Shown: positions 17,367 to 24,881 of the stretch, in pieces
How positions within the stretch are numbered: position 1 is the first letter of the stretch
Layout: the number at the start of each line of letters is the position of its first letter
NCBI RefSeq assembly: GCF_000337555.1
Contig: NZ_AOIO01000029.1
Coordinates: 44,031-108,030 of the forward strand
Origin: Natrialba asiatica DSM 12278
Lineage (GTDB): Archaea > Halobacteriota > Halobacteria > Halobacteriales > Natrialbaceae
DNA length: 64,000 nt
Direction: 5' to 3'
Program-made: the position numbers and the translations under genes
Notes under the pieces: generated by a model
Told to the model about the DNA's origin: nothing
Database searches by the model: none
What the model saw: only the letters and a program-made list of their open reading frames with translations

Positions 17367-18437
17367 TTACTCGAGTTCAGCCCCAACTGCCTCCGCAACT
17401 GATGCGAACCCGTCGCGTTCGAGCAGGTTCACGAGACCGCGGTTGATTCGTTTCGCGGTCGAGGGGCCCCGGTAGACGAAGCCGGTGTACAACTGGACGA
17501 GCGACGCGCCGGCGCGGATCTTCCGGTAGGCGCTCGCGGCCGAATCGACGCCGCCGACGCCGATGATCGGTAGGTCGCCGTCGGTGTGTTCGGCGATCGT
17601 GCGGATGACCGCCGTCGAGCGCTCCTCGAGCGGTTTGCCGCTCAGGCCGCCCCACTCCTCGCGCCGCGGCGAGGCGAGGTTCTCGCGGTCGGTCGACGTG
17701 TTCGTCGCGACGATGCCGTCGAGGTCGAACGCCCGAACGATGTCGACGAGTTCGAGAATCGACTCGGCGGGTTCGTCGGGACCGACCTTCACCAGGATCG
17801 GCACGTCCGCGTCGTTTTCGGCTTCGAGCGTCTCGAAAATCTCTCGGAGGTGGTCGGGGGAGGCCTCGTCGAACTCGTCGGGCGTGTTCGGACAGGAGAC
17901 GTTGACGACGACGTAGTCGGCGAACGGCGAGAGGCGGTCGAAGACGCGCCGGTAGTCCTCGACGGCTTCGCGCTCCGTCGACGAGTTCATCTTGCCGATG
18001 TTCACGCCGAGCGGAAAGTCGGGCGCGCCGTCGGTCTCGAGTCGGGACTTGACCCGCTCCATCCCCTGGCCGTTGAACCCCATGCGGTTGACCATCGCCT
18101 CGTCCTCGCGCAGGCGGAACAGCCGCGGCCGGTCGTTGCCGCCCTGCGAGTAGGGCGTCACGGTGCCGATTTCGACGAACCCGAAGCCGAGCGCCGCGAG
18201 CGCGTGGGTTATCTCGGCGTTCTTGTCGAAACCGGCCGCGATCCCGACCGGGTTCGGGAACGTCGTGTCGAACAGGTCGACGCAGAGTGCGGGATGGTCG
18301 TACTGGTAAGCCGCCGCCACGGCCGCCCGCGTCGGCCTAGTGGACTGTGCCGCCCGGAGCGTCCGCTTCCCGAGGCCGTGGGCCGTCTCGGCCGGAAGCC
18401 GGAACGCGAGCGGGCGAACTCGCGAGTACAGCGTCAT
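17367..18437 (-). CDS. pyrD: Quinone-type (class 2) dihydroorotate dehydrogenase
   Basis: This 356-residue FMN enzyme oxidises dihydroorotate to orotate in pyrimidine synthesis. Class 2 features are clear: an N-terminal helical segment (MTLYSRVRPLAFRLPAETAH) for membrane association, NPVGIAAGFDKNAE, FVEIGTVTPYSQGGNDRPR, and the catalytic Ser in VVVNVSCPNTP. Later motifs include ILVKVGPD, GIVATNTS, GGLSGKPL, IIGVGGVDS and GASLVQLYTGFVYRGP. Electrons presumably go to menaquinone. ATG 18437 begins the conserved N-terminal helix; a longer upstream frame reads into the ferredoxin region and is not credible. pyrBI are 9 kb away. Confidence 0.95.
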   Translation of the reverse strand: MTLYSRVRPLAFRLPAETAHGLGKRTLRAAQSTRPTRAAVAAAYQYDHPALCVDLFDTTFPNPVGIAAGFDKNAEITHALAALGFGFVEIGTVTPYSQGGNDRPRLFRLREDEAMVNRMGFNGQGMERVKSRLETDGAPDFPLGVNIGKMNSSTEREAVEDYRRVFDRLSPFADYVVVNVSCPNTPDEFDEASPDHLREIFETLEAENDADVPILVKVGPDEPAESILELVDIVRAFDLDGIVATNTSTDRENLASPRREEWGGLSGKPLEERSTAVIRTIAEHTDGDLPIIGVGGVDSAASAYRKIRAGASLVQLYTGFVYRGPSTAKRINRGLVNLLERDGFASVAEAVGAELE

Positions 18438-18534
18438 CGACAGCCCCTCGGTGTGGCTGGTAGGTAAACGTCCCGGGACGGAGTCGACAACGGGCGCGCG
18501 TTCGCTCGAGGAGTCGGTTCTTCGGCGGTGGTTC

Positions 18535-18873
18535 TCAGGAGTCGTCAGGGTCGCCAATGCAGTCAGCCGTCGGCCCGAATTCGGCCGCGAGTAGCTCCGG
18601 AACGTCTTCGGGCGTAACGTCCGAGTACCAGGTGTTTCGCGGCTGAATCGTGATCGCGACACCGTCCTCGCTGCACAGGCCGAGACACGAAGTCGTCCCG
18701 ACGGAAACCGCCGTCCAGAACGCGTCTCGCTCGCGCAACCAGTCTTTGACCGCCGCAACCGTCTCCTCGGCACCGACTGTTCCGCAACTCGCGTGCTCCG
18801 ACTCGCGGGCGTTGGTACAGACGAAGACGTGCGCGTCGAGGCGCTCGCGGTGGCGCTCGGTCTGGTCTTTCAT
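18535..18873 (-). CDS. Thioredoxin-like [2Fe-2S] ferredoxin
   Basis: The 112-residue protein resembles thioredoxin-fold [2Fe-2S] ferredoxins. Four cysteines occur with the family spacing: AHVFVCTNAR and EHASCG in the first half, then GTTSCLGLCSEDGVAI. The ATG overlaps the cbtA stop by 4 bp (ATGA), so it is the third gene of a cbtB-cbtA-ferredoxin operon. In cobalamin clusters, CbiW/CobW-associated ferredoxins of this fold are proposed to supply electrons, and the link to a cobalt transporter here agrees with that. The specific partner is unknown. Confidence 0.85.
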   Translation of the reverse strand: MKDQTERHRERLDAHVFVCTNARESEHASCGTVGAEETVAAVKDWLRERDAFWTAVSVGTTSCLGLCSEDGVAITIQPRNTWYSDVTPEDVPELLAAEFGPTADCIGDPDDS

Positions 18874-19664
18874 GAATGCAAACTCGTGAGAGCGACTCGC
18901 TGTTCGGTACTCGCTCGGTCTCGGGTTCGGGTCTGGAGCCAGCCGAAACAGCCGGCGACGAGCGCCCAGAGTGCGGCCTGGCTGAGCGCGGTCAGTCCCC
19001 GGAACGCGGTGACGAGTTCGCCCGGGATTGTACCGCTCTCGACGATCGTCGGTGCTGCGAGAGTCGTCACGGCCGCGAGAGCGACGATTGGGAGGGCTGC
19101 AAGACACAGTCCGAGCGGGCGGCTTCGCGTCGAGCCACGGCGGTAGCCGTAGATCGCAGTTGCGGCGATGATTGCGCCCGCGAGCACGAGTCCGCCGTAG
19201 ACGGCGATGCGGATCGTCGGGGTGTACGCCTGCTCCGCGCCGGGCGTCGCCGGCGGCAGAACGAGCCACGGGGCGCCCGAGACGGCGAGAAATCCAGCGC
19301 CGGCCAGCACGTAGCCCTTGATCGACCCGCGTCCGGGGAGTGCGGGTTCGAGGAAGTAGAAGGCGAGTGCGAAGGCGGCTCCCAGCAAGATGCCCCAGAA
19401 GACGCCGCTACCGATGCTCACGACGGCAGTCGTCGTTTCGCCGACCGCGTGGGCGTGCTCGCCAGCAGCGTGGGCATGTTCGCCGGCGGTATGTGCGTGT
19501 TCGCCGGCGTGGGCGTGTTCGTGGCTGCTTTCAGCGCCGCCCCCCTCGGCGAGGGCTTCCATGTATCCGACCAGCGGATTCGCGACCAGCGTGACGTAGA
19601 GGCCGTAGGCGATGCCCGCGAGTGCACCTGCGAGCACGCCTCGCTTGAGGTAGTCGACGAGCAT
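18870..19664 (-). CDS. cbtA: Cobalt transporter subunit CbtA
   Basis: This 264-residue membrane protein matches the CbtA family, predicted cobalt transporters of B12-making organisms. It begins with a transmembrane segment (LKRGVLAGALAGIAYGLYVT) and has about five to six in all. Between the first and second lies a histidine-rich loop of four HAH units (HEHAHAGEHAHTAGEHAHAAG in short pieces), likely a metal-catching element. GAPWLVLPPATPG is characteristic of the family. ATG 19664 touches the cbtB stop codon (TGATG arrangement). Confidence 0.9.
   Translation of the reverse strand: MLVDYLKRGVLAGALAGIAYGLYVTLVANPLVGYMEALAEGGGAESSHEHAHAGEHAHTAGEHAHAAGEHAHAVGETTTAVVSIGSGVFWGILLGAAFALAFYFLEPALPGRGSIKGYVLAGAGFLAVSGAPWLVLPPATPGAEQAYTPTIRIAVYGGLVLAGAIIAATAIYGYRRGSTRSRPLGLCLAALPIVALAAVTTLAAPTIVESGTIPGELVTAFRGLTALSQAALWALVAGCFGWLQTRTRDRASTEQRVALTSLHS
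19445..19530 (-). repeat. Tandem repeat encoding His-rich HAH units in CbtA
   Basis: A unit of about 21 bp (coding for GEHAHxA) occurs four times in frame within cbtA. It encodes the metal-binding-like loop. Copies differ at wobble positions. Confidence 0.6.
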
Positions 19665-19849
19665 CAGTGACAGGTCACACCGACTGCGTGTCGAAAGTTG
19701 TGCAGCGAGTCGTGAACGAGCGGTTCTTGGACGAATAGAAGTGTAAACGCCACTGTTGCAACGAGCGCGAAGACGAGCGCTAATTGTGCGGTCGTGTGAT
19801 CGTCGCGGGCAGTTTCGATTCGATCGTGAACGGTTTCGGTCGCCGTCAT
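19664..19849 (-). CDS. cbtB: Cobalt transporter subunit CbtB
   Basis: The 61-residue protein has a single transmembrane segment (LALVFALVATVAFTLLFVQE) followed by a short C-terminus with the histidines HDSLHNFRHAVGVTCH. That histidine-rich ending is the hallmark of CbtB. It heads the cbtB-cbtA-ferredoxin operon. ATG 19849 is chosen over an upstream ATG at 19858 because a TATA box is 28 nt upstream. Confidence 0.9.
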   Translation of the reverse strand: MTATETVHDRIETARDDHTTAQLALVFALVATVAFTLLFVQEPLVHDSLHNFRHAVGVTCH

Positions 19850-19873
19850 GAAAATCAACTTTCCCTACTGAAA

Positions 19874-19881
19874 GTATAATT
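19874..19881 (-). promoter_or_regulatory. TATA box of the cbtBA operon
   Basis: On the minus strand AATTATAC is centred 28 nt before ATG 19849 in an AT-rich patch (19866-19890). No cobalamin riboswitch was recognised. Confidence 0.5.
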
Positions 19882-20078
19882 GTAAAACTACCGGTCGCTC
19901 TTCGGTCGGCGTGTCCCGCCAACCGGACCTGTTACCCGTTCACGAGACCGAGGCTGGACGTCCCGATATCGCGATAGCGTCGTCCGAACGCGTGCTGGTA
20001 GATAACGAAATCGTTTTCCTACAGCTACCGCTTGAATCGACTAACGACGAGAGTCATGAGTATTCAACGCCGGTCACC

Positions 20079-20086
20079 AGGAGGGA
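20079..20086 (+). promoter_or_regulatory. Shine-Dalgarno sequence deciding the mrpE GTG start
   Basis: AGGAGGGA ends 6 nt before GTG 20093. Strong ribosome binding sites are unusual in this mostly leaderless genome, and this one supports the GTG start. Confidence 0.65.
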
Positions 20087-20092
20087 CGTGCT

Positions 20093-21136
20093 GTGGCGGC
20101 TGAACGAGTTCTCGTACCGCTGTCGGATACGGTGACCGTTCGACAGACGGTCGGGTACGCCGTCCGAGCCGCACTCGAGGACGCCGATGCGGTCGAGTTT
20201 CATCTCGTTGCCGCCCTCCCCTACGATGCAGCGGTCCCGGAGGGGCGCTCGCTGACCGAGGACGCCGAACAGTTGCTCACCCGCGCCGAAAACTGGGTCG
20301 AGGAGGACATCGACGATACGGACGCAACGGTCGAGATCGAAACCGCCGTGGTCGGGACGAACGAGTACCTCTTCGGGCCGCGGGACTTTGCGGAGGCATT
20401 CGAGGCGTACGCGACGAGACACGATATCGATCAGGTCGTCCTCGACCCGGAGTACCAACCGGGACAGACGGCACAGCTGATCCAGCCTCTCGAACGTGAA
20501 TTAACCGCCCTGGGCCTCTCCTACGAGGAGGCACCCGTCGACCGTCCCGCCCGTCACGAACGACTGATCGGCGGCGGGACCGAACGGTTCGACCAACTGT
20601 TTGCAACGTTCTGGATCTCCTACGGATTCTATCTCATCCTCGGCGATCCGACCGCCCCGTTCGACCTCGTCACCGGCGCTGCGGTCGCCGGTATCGTCTC
20701 GATTTCGCTCGCGTACGTCACCTTTACCTTCCCACTCGGCCGGCTCCGGTCGCCGCTGCGGACCGTCCGGTTCGCCCTGTACATCCCGTATCTCCTCTAT
20801 GAAATCGTCAAGGCGAACCTCGCCATCTCGGTCGTCATCCTCCGGCCGTCGATGCCGATCGAACCCGTCCTCACCCGGGTCAACGCCCGCGTCAGGGGCG
20901 GCCTTCCACTGCTCGCGCTCGCAAACAGCATCACGCTCACCCCGGGCACGCTAACGGTTCGCGCCGACGACCAGCGACTGATCGTCCACACGCTCCTCCC
21001 CGGCGCTCGCGACGACCTCTTCGACGGCGCGCTCGAACGCGCCGTCAGATTCGTCTTCCACGGCCGCTCCGGGGCGCGCATCCCCACCCCGCGCGAACGT
21101 GACGATACCGAGATCATCGGTGGTGACGACGTGTGA
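20093..21136 (+). CDS. mrpE: Mrp antiporter subunit E with N-terminal universal-stress-like domain
   Basis: This 347-residue protein combines two parts. Residues 1 to about 150 resemble a universal stress protein fold (AERVLVPLSDTVTVRQTVGY at the start, then a domain ending near DQVVLDPEY). Residues 175-347 are an MrpE/MnhE membrane subunit with hydrophobic segments and the signature PYLLYEIVKANLAISVVILRP, then LALANSITLTPGTL. It opens the nine-gene Mrp operon. The next gene starts inside its stop codon (GTGA overlap). The soluble N-domain may sense or regulate; this is inference from the fusion. Confidence 0.9.
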   Translation: MAAERVLVPLSDTVTVRQTVGYAVRAALEDADAVEFHLVAALPYDAAVPEGRSLTEDAEQLLTRAENWVEEDIDDTDATVEIETAVVGTNEYLFGPRDFAEAFEAYATRHDIDQVVLDPEYQPGQTAQLIQPLERELTALGLSYEEAPVDRPARHERLIGGGTERFDQLFATFWISYGFYLILGDPTAPFDLVTGAAVAGIVSISLAYVTFTFPLGRLRSPLRTVRFALYIPYLLYEIVKANLAISVVILRPSMPIEPVLTRVNARVRGGLPLLALANSITLTPGTLTVRADDQRLIVHTLLPGARDDLFDGALERAVRFVFHGRSGARIPTPRERDDTEIIGGDDV

Positions 21137-21450
21137 GCCCCCCGCTGTCTCCAGCGGCGCTTCCGACCCCCGAAAACTTGGCGCTCACTGAACTCTTCGT
21201 CCCGGCAGCCGCGCTGTTCGTCGTTCTGGCGATCATGCTGTTCTACCGCGCTGTCGCCGGGCCGACGACGCAGGATCGCCTCCTCGCGGTGAACGTCCTC
21301 GGGACGAACACCGTGGTGATCCTCGCGTTGCTCTCGGTCGGCCTCGACGAACCGTGGTTTCTCGACGTGGCCCTGGTCTATGCGCTGTTGAACTTCCTGA
21401 TGGCAATCGCCATCTCGAAGTTTACCGTCGAACGAGGTGGGGTTCTGTGA
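21133..21450 (+). CDS. mrpF: Mrp antiporter subunit F
   Basis: The 105-residue membrane protein has three hydrophobic segments and the MrpF pattern FYRAVAGPTTQDRLLAVNVL followed by ALVYALLNFLMAIAISKF. It starts at GTG 21133, overlapping the mrpE stop by 4 bp, and its own stop overlaps the mrpG start. It is a small structural subunit of the cation/proton antiporter. Confidence 0.93.
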   Translation: MSPPLSPAALPTPENLALTELFVPAAALFVVLAIMLFYRAVAGPTTQDRLLAVNVLGTNTVVILALLSVGLDEPWFLDVALVYALLNFLMAIAISKFTVERGGVL

Positions 21451-21845
21451 TCGACCAGCTCCAGTTCTGGGCGGTCTTCCTCTGTCTCGCCTTCGGGCTG
21501 TTCTTTACGTTCGTCTCCACCGTGGGCGTGCTCCGCCTGCCGGACGTCTACTCGCGAGCACACACCGCCTCACAGACGGACACGCTCGGCGCGGGACTCT
21601 CGCTGGCTGCCGTTGCACTCGCGCTCGGCTGGGAGAGCACGACGATTTACACCGTCCTGTTGCTGTTCTTCGTGTTCCTCACCAATCCGACGGCTGCACA
21701 CGCGATCGCGCGCTCGGCCGCCGAATCCGGAATCACGCCGCTGACGGCCGAAGATGAACTCGAGTCTGAGACGGTCGACGACGGGGCGTCCGCTCCAGGC
21801 GATACCGCCGTCAACGCCGGCGAGGAGGGAGGTGACCACGCATGA
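21447..21845 (+). CDS. mrpG: Mrp antiporter subunit G
   Basis: The 132-residue product has three transmembrane segments and the MrpG signature STVGVLRLPDVYSRAHTASQ followed by DTLGAGLSLAAVAL. A 35-residue acidic C-terminal tail is extra compared with short bacterial MrpG. GTG 21447 overlaps the mrpF stop; the 3' end overlaps the next gene by 4 bp. Confidence 0.93.
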   Translation: MIDQLQFWAVFLCLAFGLFFTFVSTVGVLRLPDVYSRAHTASQTDTLGAGLSLAAVALALGWESTTIYTVLLLFFVFLTNPTAAHAIARSAAESGITPLTAEDELESETVDDGASAPGDTAVNAGEEGGDHA

Positions 21846-22393
21846 GCGCTCTCGCGTACACGCTTGCCATCTTCATCCTCCTGACCGCCATTGCGACGGC
21901 GCTGTTCCGAGACGTGCTCTCGACAATCGTCGTCTTCGGTGCCTACAGCCTCGGAATGGCCATCCTCTATACGTTCCTGCTCGCCCCGGACGTTGCCATG
22001 ACCGAGGCCGCAATCAGCGCCGGTGTGACGACGATCTTGCTCCTGTTGACGATCGCGCGGACGACGCGACCGTCGACGGACCGGATCTTCGAACGGGTCA
22101 ACGTTCCCGCCGTCGTCGTCGTCGGCGCGTTCGTCATGGTTCTCGGAACGCTCGTCCTGCCGGAGATGTACGCCGTCGGCGACCAGACGGCACCGATCTG
22201 GGGCTGGCCGGCACTCGACATCTCTCCGTCCGTCTACTACATCGAGAACACGGTCGCCGACACGCACGCTCACAACGCCGTCTCCGCCGTTCTTGCGTCC
22301 TATCGTGGGTTCGACACGTTCGGCGAGGCAGTCGTCATCTTTGCCGCCGCAATTGCAGTTCTCATCGTATTGAAACGGGAGGTGTTCACGTAA
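21842..22393 (+). CDS. DUF4040 antiporter subunit (MbhD/MrpA C-terminal-like)
   Basis: The 183-residue membrane protein starts with a domain like the DUF4040/MbhD segment, which in bacteria is fused to the MrpA C-terminus: DVLSTIVVFGAYSLGMAILY and LAPDVAMTEAAISAGVTTIL. Two to three more hydrophobic segments follow. In haloarchaea the MrpA functions are split into separate genes, and this is one piece. It overlaps mrpG by 4 bp and shares one base with mrpB (TAATG). Confidence 0.88.
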   Translation: MSALAYTLAIFILLTAIATALFRDVLSTIVVFGAYSLGMAILYTFLLAPDVAMTEAAISAGVTTILLLLTIARTTRPSTDRIFERVNVPAVVVVGAFVMVLGTLVLPEMYAVGDQTAPIWGWPALDISPSVYYIENTVADTHAHNAVSAVLASYRGFDTFGEAVVIFAAAIAVLIVLKREVFT

Positions 22394-22896
22394 TGTCACA
22401 ATCAGAGACCCAGAACGACACGTACTCAGAGAGCCACGTCATCCTGACATCGGTCAGGATCCTCTCCCCGTTTACGCTTACCTACGGGCTATTCCTGGCT
22501 CTCCACGGGACAGACACTCCCGGCGGAAGTTTCCAGGGTGGCGCGATCATCGGCGTGACCATCCTGATGCTCGCGTTCGCCTTCGGGATCGAACCGACCC
22601 GCAGATGGCTCAAAAACTCCCTCATCACCGGACTCGTTACCGGCGGCGTCACCATCTTCGTCGCGACCGGTCTCGCAACGATGGTCCTCGGCGGCACGTT
22701 CCTCGAGTTCGACGCGTTCACGGACGCCTTCGGACTCTCCCATCACTGGGGGATGGAAGCCGTCGAAGTCGGCGGGGTCGCCCTGATCGTCTCCGGAGTC
22801 GTCGTGACCCTCTTCTTCGCGATGGCGGCGGGCTTTACGCCCGAGCGCTACAACGCCGTCCAGGAGGACGTCGCGGAGGTGAGCGACGATGATTGA
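22393..22896 (+). CDS. mrpB: Mrp antiporter subunit B
   Basis: This 167-residue protein carries the MnhB domain: VRILSPFTLTYGLFLALHG, then the conserved TPGGSFQGGAIIG and four hydrophobic segments. It is needed for assembly of the antiporter. It begins at the last base of the previous stop codon and overlaps mrpC by 8 bp. Confidence 0.93.
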   Translation: MSQSETQNDTYSESHVILTSVRILSPFTLTYGLFLALHGTDTPGGSFQGGAIIGVTILMLAFAFGIEPTRRWLKNSLITGLVTGGVTIFVATGLATMVLGGTFLEFDAFTDAFGLSHHWGMEAVEVGGVALIVSGVVVTLFFAMAAGFTPERYNAVQEDVAEVSDDD

Positions 22897-23266
22897 ACTC
22901 GAACTCGAGATCCTCGCCTCTCACTACGCCTACTCGTTGCTGTTCGTCCTCCTCGGCATCGGGCTATACATGATGATCGCCAACGAAAATCTCGTCAAGA
23001 AACTGATCGGCGTCAACCTCTTCCAGTCCGCGATTTTCCTGTTCTTCATCGCGATGGCCTACGTCGACGGCCGCGCCCCGATCATCGAGGGCAAATCACA
23101 CAGCGTCGGCGAGATTGCAAGCCCGCTGCCCCAGGTGATCGTCCTGACCGCCATCGTCGTCGGCATCGCGTTGACGGCGGTCGGACTCGCGCTGATCATC
23201 CGGATCTACGCGGAGTACGGAACGCTGCGCGAGGATACCCTTCGGGAGGTGCGTGCCGATGAGTAA
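22889..23266 (+). CDS. mrpC: Mrp antiporter subunit C (NuoK-like)
   Basis: The 125-residue product has three transmembrane segments and NuoK/MnhC features: LLGIGLYMMIANENLVKKLIG followed by LPQVIVLTAIVVGIALTAVG (each cited in part). It overlaps genes on both sides by 8 bp. Confidence 0.94.
   Translation: MIELELEILASHYAYSLLFVLLGIGLYMMIANENLVKKLIGVNLFQSAIFLFFIAMAYVDGRAPIIEGKSHSVGEIASPLPQVIVLTAIVVGIALTAVGLALIIRIYAEYGTLREDTLREVRADE
23245..23250 (+). promoter_or_regulatory. Ribosome binding site deciding the first ND5-like start
   Basis: GGAGGT lies 8 nt before ATG 23259 but only 2 nt before the alternative GTG 23253, so it favours the ATG inside the mrpC 3' end. Confidence 0.55.
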
Positions 23267-24881
23267 CGTCGACTTCCTCCTCCCGTTGCTCGTCGCCGTC
23301 CCCATGTTGCTGTCGACGGTCCCGATCGTCCTCGGCCTCCGCTTCGACCGAACCGGCTGGTCCGTCGCCGCACTCACCACGACCGCGCTGGTCGCCGCGA
23401 CGACCGCCCTCGCAAACGCCGTCTACGCCACCGGACCAGTCAGTCACAAACTCGGCGGCTGGAACCCGGCCTACGGCATCGAACTCGTCCTCGACGAGTT
23501 CTCCGCGCTGATCGCGGTCCTGGTCGCCGTCACGGCCGCCGGCGTGCTCGCGTACACCCGCGTCGGCGGGCCGCGCGGGAACACGTTCTATAGCGGCTAC
23601 TTGCTGCTGACCGGCGGCCTCCTCGGAATTTCGGTCACCGGCGACGTGTTCAACCTGTTCGTATTCCTCGAGATCGTCGGCCTCGCCACTTACGCGATGA
23701 TCGCGAGCGGCGACGGGCCGGAATCGGCTGTTGCAGCCCTGAAATACCTCATTCTGGGTACCGTCGGCGCATCGATGTACCTGATCGGTGTGGGGCTCAT
23801 CTTCATGGCGACCGGCACGTTGAACATGGGGGTGCTTGCGGAGGTGCTCCCGGCCGCCGTCGAGCGCGATCCGACCCTCGTTCGCGCCGGCTTCGCCTTC
23901 ATCTTCGTCGGCTTCTCGATGAAGGTCGCCCAGTGGCCGCTGCACACCTGGCAGCCCGACGCCTACCAGCACGCTCCCGACGGCGTGACACCCGTCATCG
24001 CGGCGGTGGTCTCGACGGCCTACGCGTACGCGTTCGGCCGCCTCCTCTACTCCGTCTTCGGGCCGGAGTTCCTCACCTCCACGCCCTATCTGACTGAACT
24101 CGTCGTGACGGTTGGCTGCGTCAGTGTCGTTGCGGGGAGCGTACTCGCGGTGATCCAGACCGACGTGAAGCGGATGTTCGCGTTCTCCTCGGTCTCGCAG
24201 TTCGGGTTGATCGTCGCCGCGTACGGGCTGGTCACGGAGTCGGCGTTCGTCGGCGCGACGATCCACCTCGTCGGTCACGCGGTGATCAAGGCCGGATTGT
24301 TCGCCGCAGCGGGCGTAATCGCCATTAGCTACGACGCACGAACCGTCGACGAGTACGCGGGACTCGCCGACGAGCATCCCCTCGTCGCCGGGATGATGGC
24401 GCTCTTGCTGATCTCTCTGATCGGGATCCCGCCGTCGGCCGGCTTCGTCGGCAAGTGGTACATCGCGCTGGGTGCCGTCGAGGCGCAACTGTGGCCCGTT
24501 GCGATCGTGGTTCTCTTTAGCACGCTGATGACGCTCGCCTACAGCGCGCGGCTGCTCGAGAAGATGTACTTCACCCCGGCGACGCCGCTCGAGGCACCGC
24601 ACGCCCCGGAGTCGGTTGCGACGGACGGCGGCGAGGACGGGGGCGATACCGAGACGGCTGCTGGCGCGGACGCCGCGAACGACGGCGCTGCCGGAACTCG
24701 TGGCGGTACCGAGACTGCCGCTCTCGACGCGATCACCGCAAACGGCGATCGCAATACCGTCTCGTACGGCATGCTCGCTCTGGTCGTCGCGGCTGCCCTG
24801 CTTGCGATCTCGCTCGGATTCGCGGGCGGATTCCTCGCCGGCTTGCTCGATCCGTCGTTCATCACGGAGGTGTTCAACTAG
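23259..24881 (+). CDS. mrpD: Mrp antiporter membrane subunit, ND4/ND5-like (MrpD type), first copy
   Basis: This 540-residue protein has about 14 hydrophobic segments and the proton-antiporter core domain. It shows the conserved Glu in NLFVFLEIVGLATYAMIAS, the Lys in FSMKVAQWPLHTWQPDAY, HAPDGVTPVIAAVVS, the TDVKRMFAFSSVSQFG strand and an HLVGHAVIKAGLFAAAG segment. Before the last membrane segment lies a loop of about 60 residues rich in Gly, Ala, Asp and Thr. It ends one base before the next start codon. It likely conducts protons in the antiporter. Confidence 0.92.
   Translation: MSNVDFLLPLLVAVPMLLSTVPIVLGLRFDRTGWSVAALTTTALVAATTALANAVYATGPVSHKLGGWNPAYGIELVLDEFSALIAVLVAVTAAGVLAYTRVGGPRGNTFYSGYLLLTGGLLGISVTGDVFNLFVFLEIVGLATYAMIASGDGPESAVAALKYLILGTVGASMYLIGVGLIFMATGTLNMGVLAEVLPAAVERDPTLVRAGFAFIFVGFSMKVAQWPLHTWQPDAYQHAPDGVTPVIAAVVSTAYAYAFGRLLYSVFGPEFLTSTPYLTELVVTVGCVSVVAGSVLAVIQTDVKRMFAFSSVSQFGLIVAAYGLVTESAFVGATIHLVGHAVIKAGLFAAAGVIAISYDARTVDEYAGLADEHPLVAGMMALLLISLIGIPPSAGFVGKWYIALGAVEAQLWPVAIVVLFSTLMTLAYSARLLEKMYFTPATPLEAPHAPESVATDGGEDGGDTETAAGADAANDGAAGTRGGTETAALDAITANGDRNTVSYGMLALVVAAALLAISLGFAGGFLAGLLDPSFITEVFN

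Noticed and set aside
19445..19530. Repeats that might be a CRISPR array
   Set aside because: They are in-frame His-codon repeats within cbtA with no spacers of constant length.
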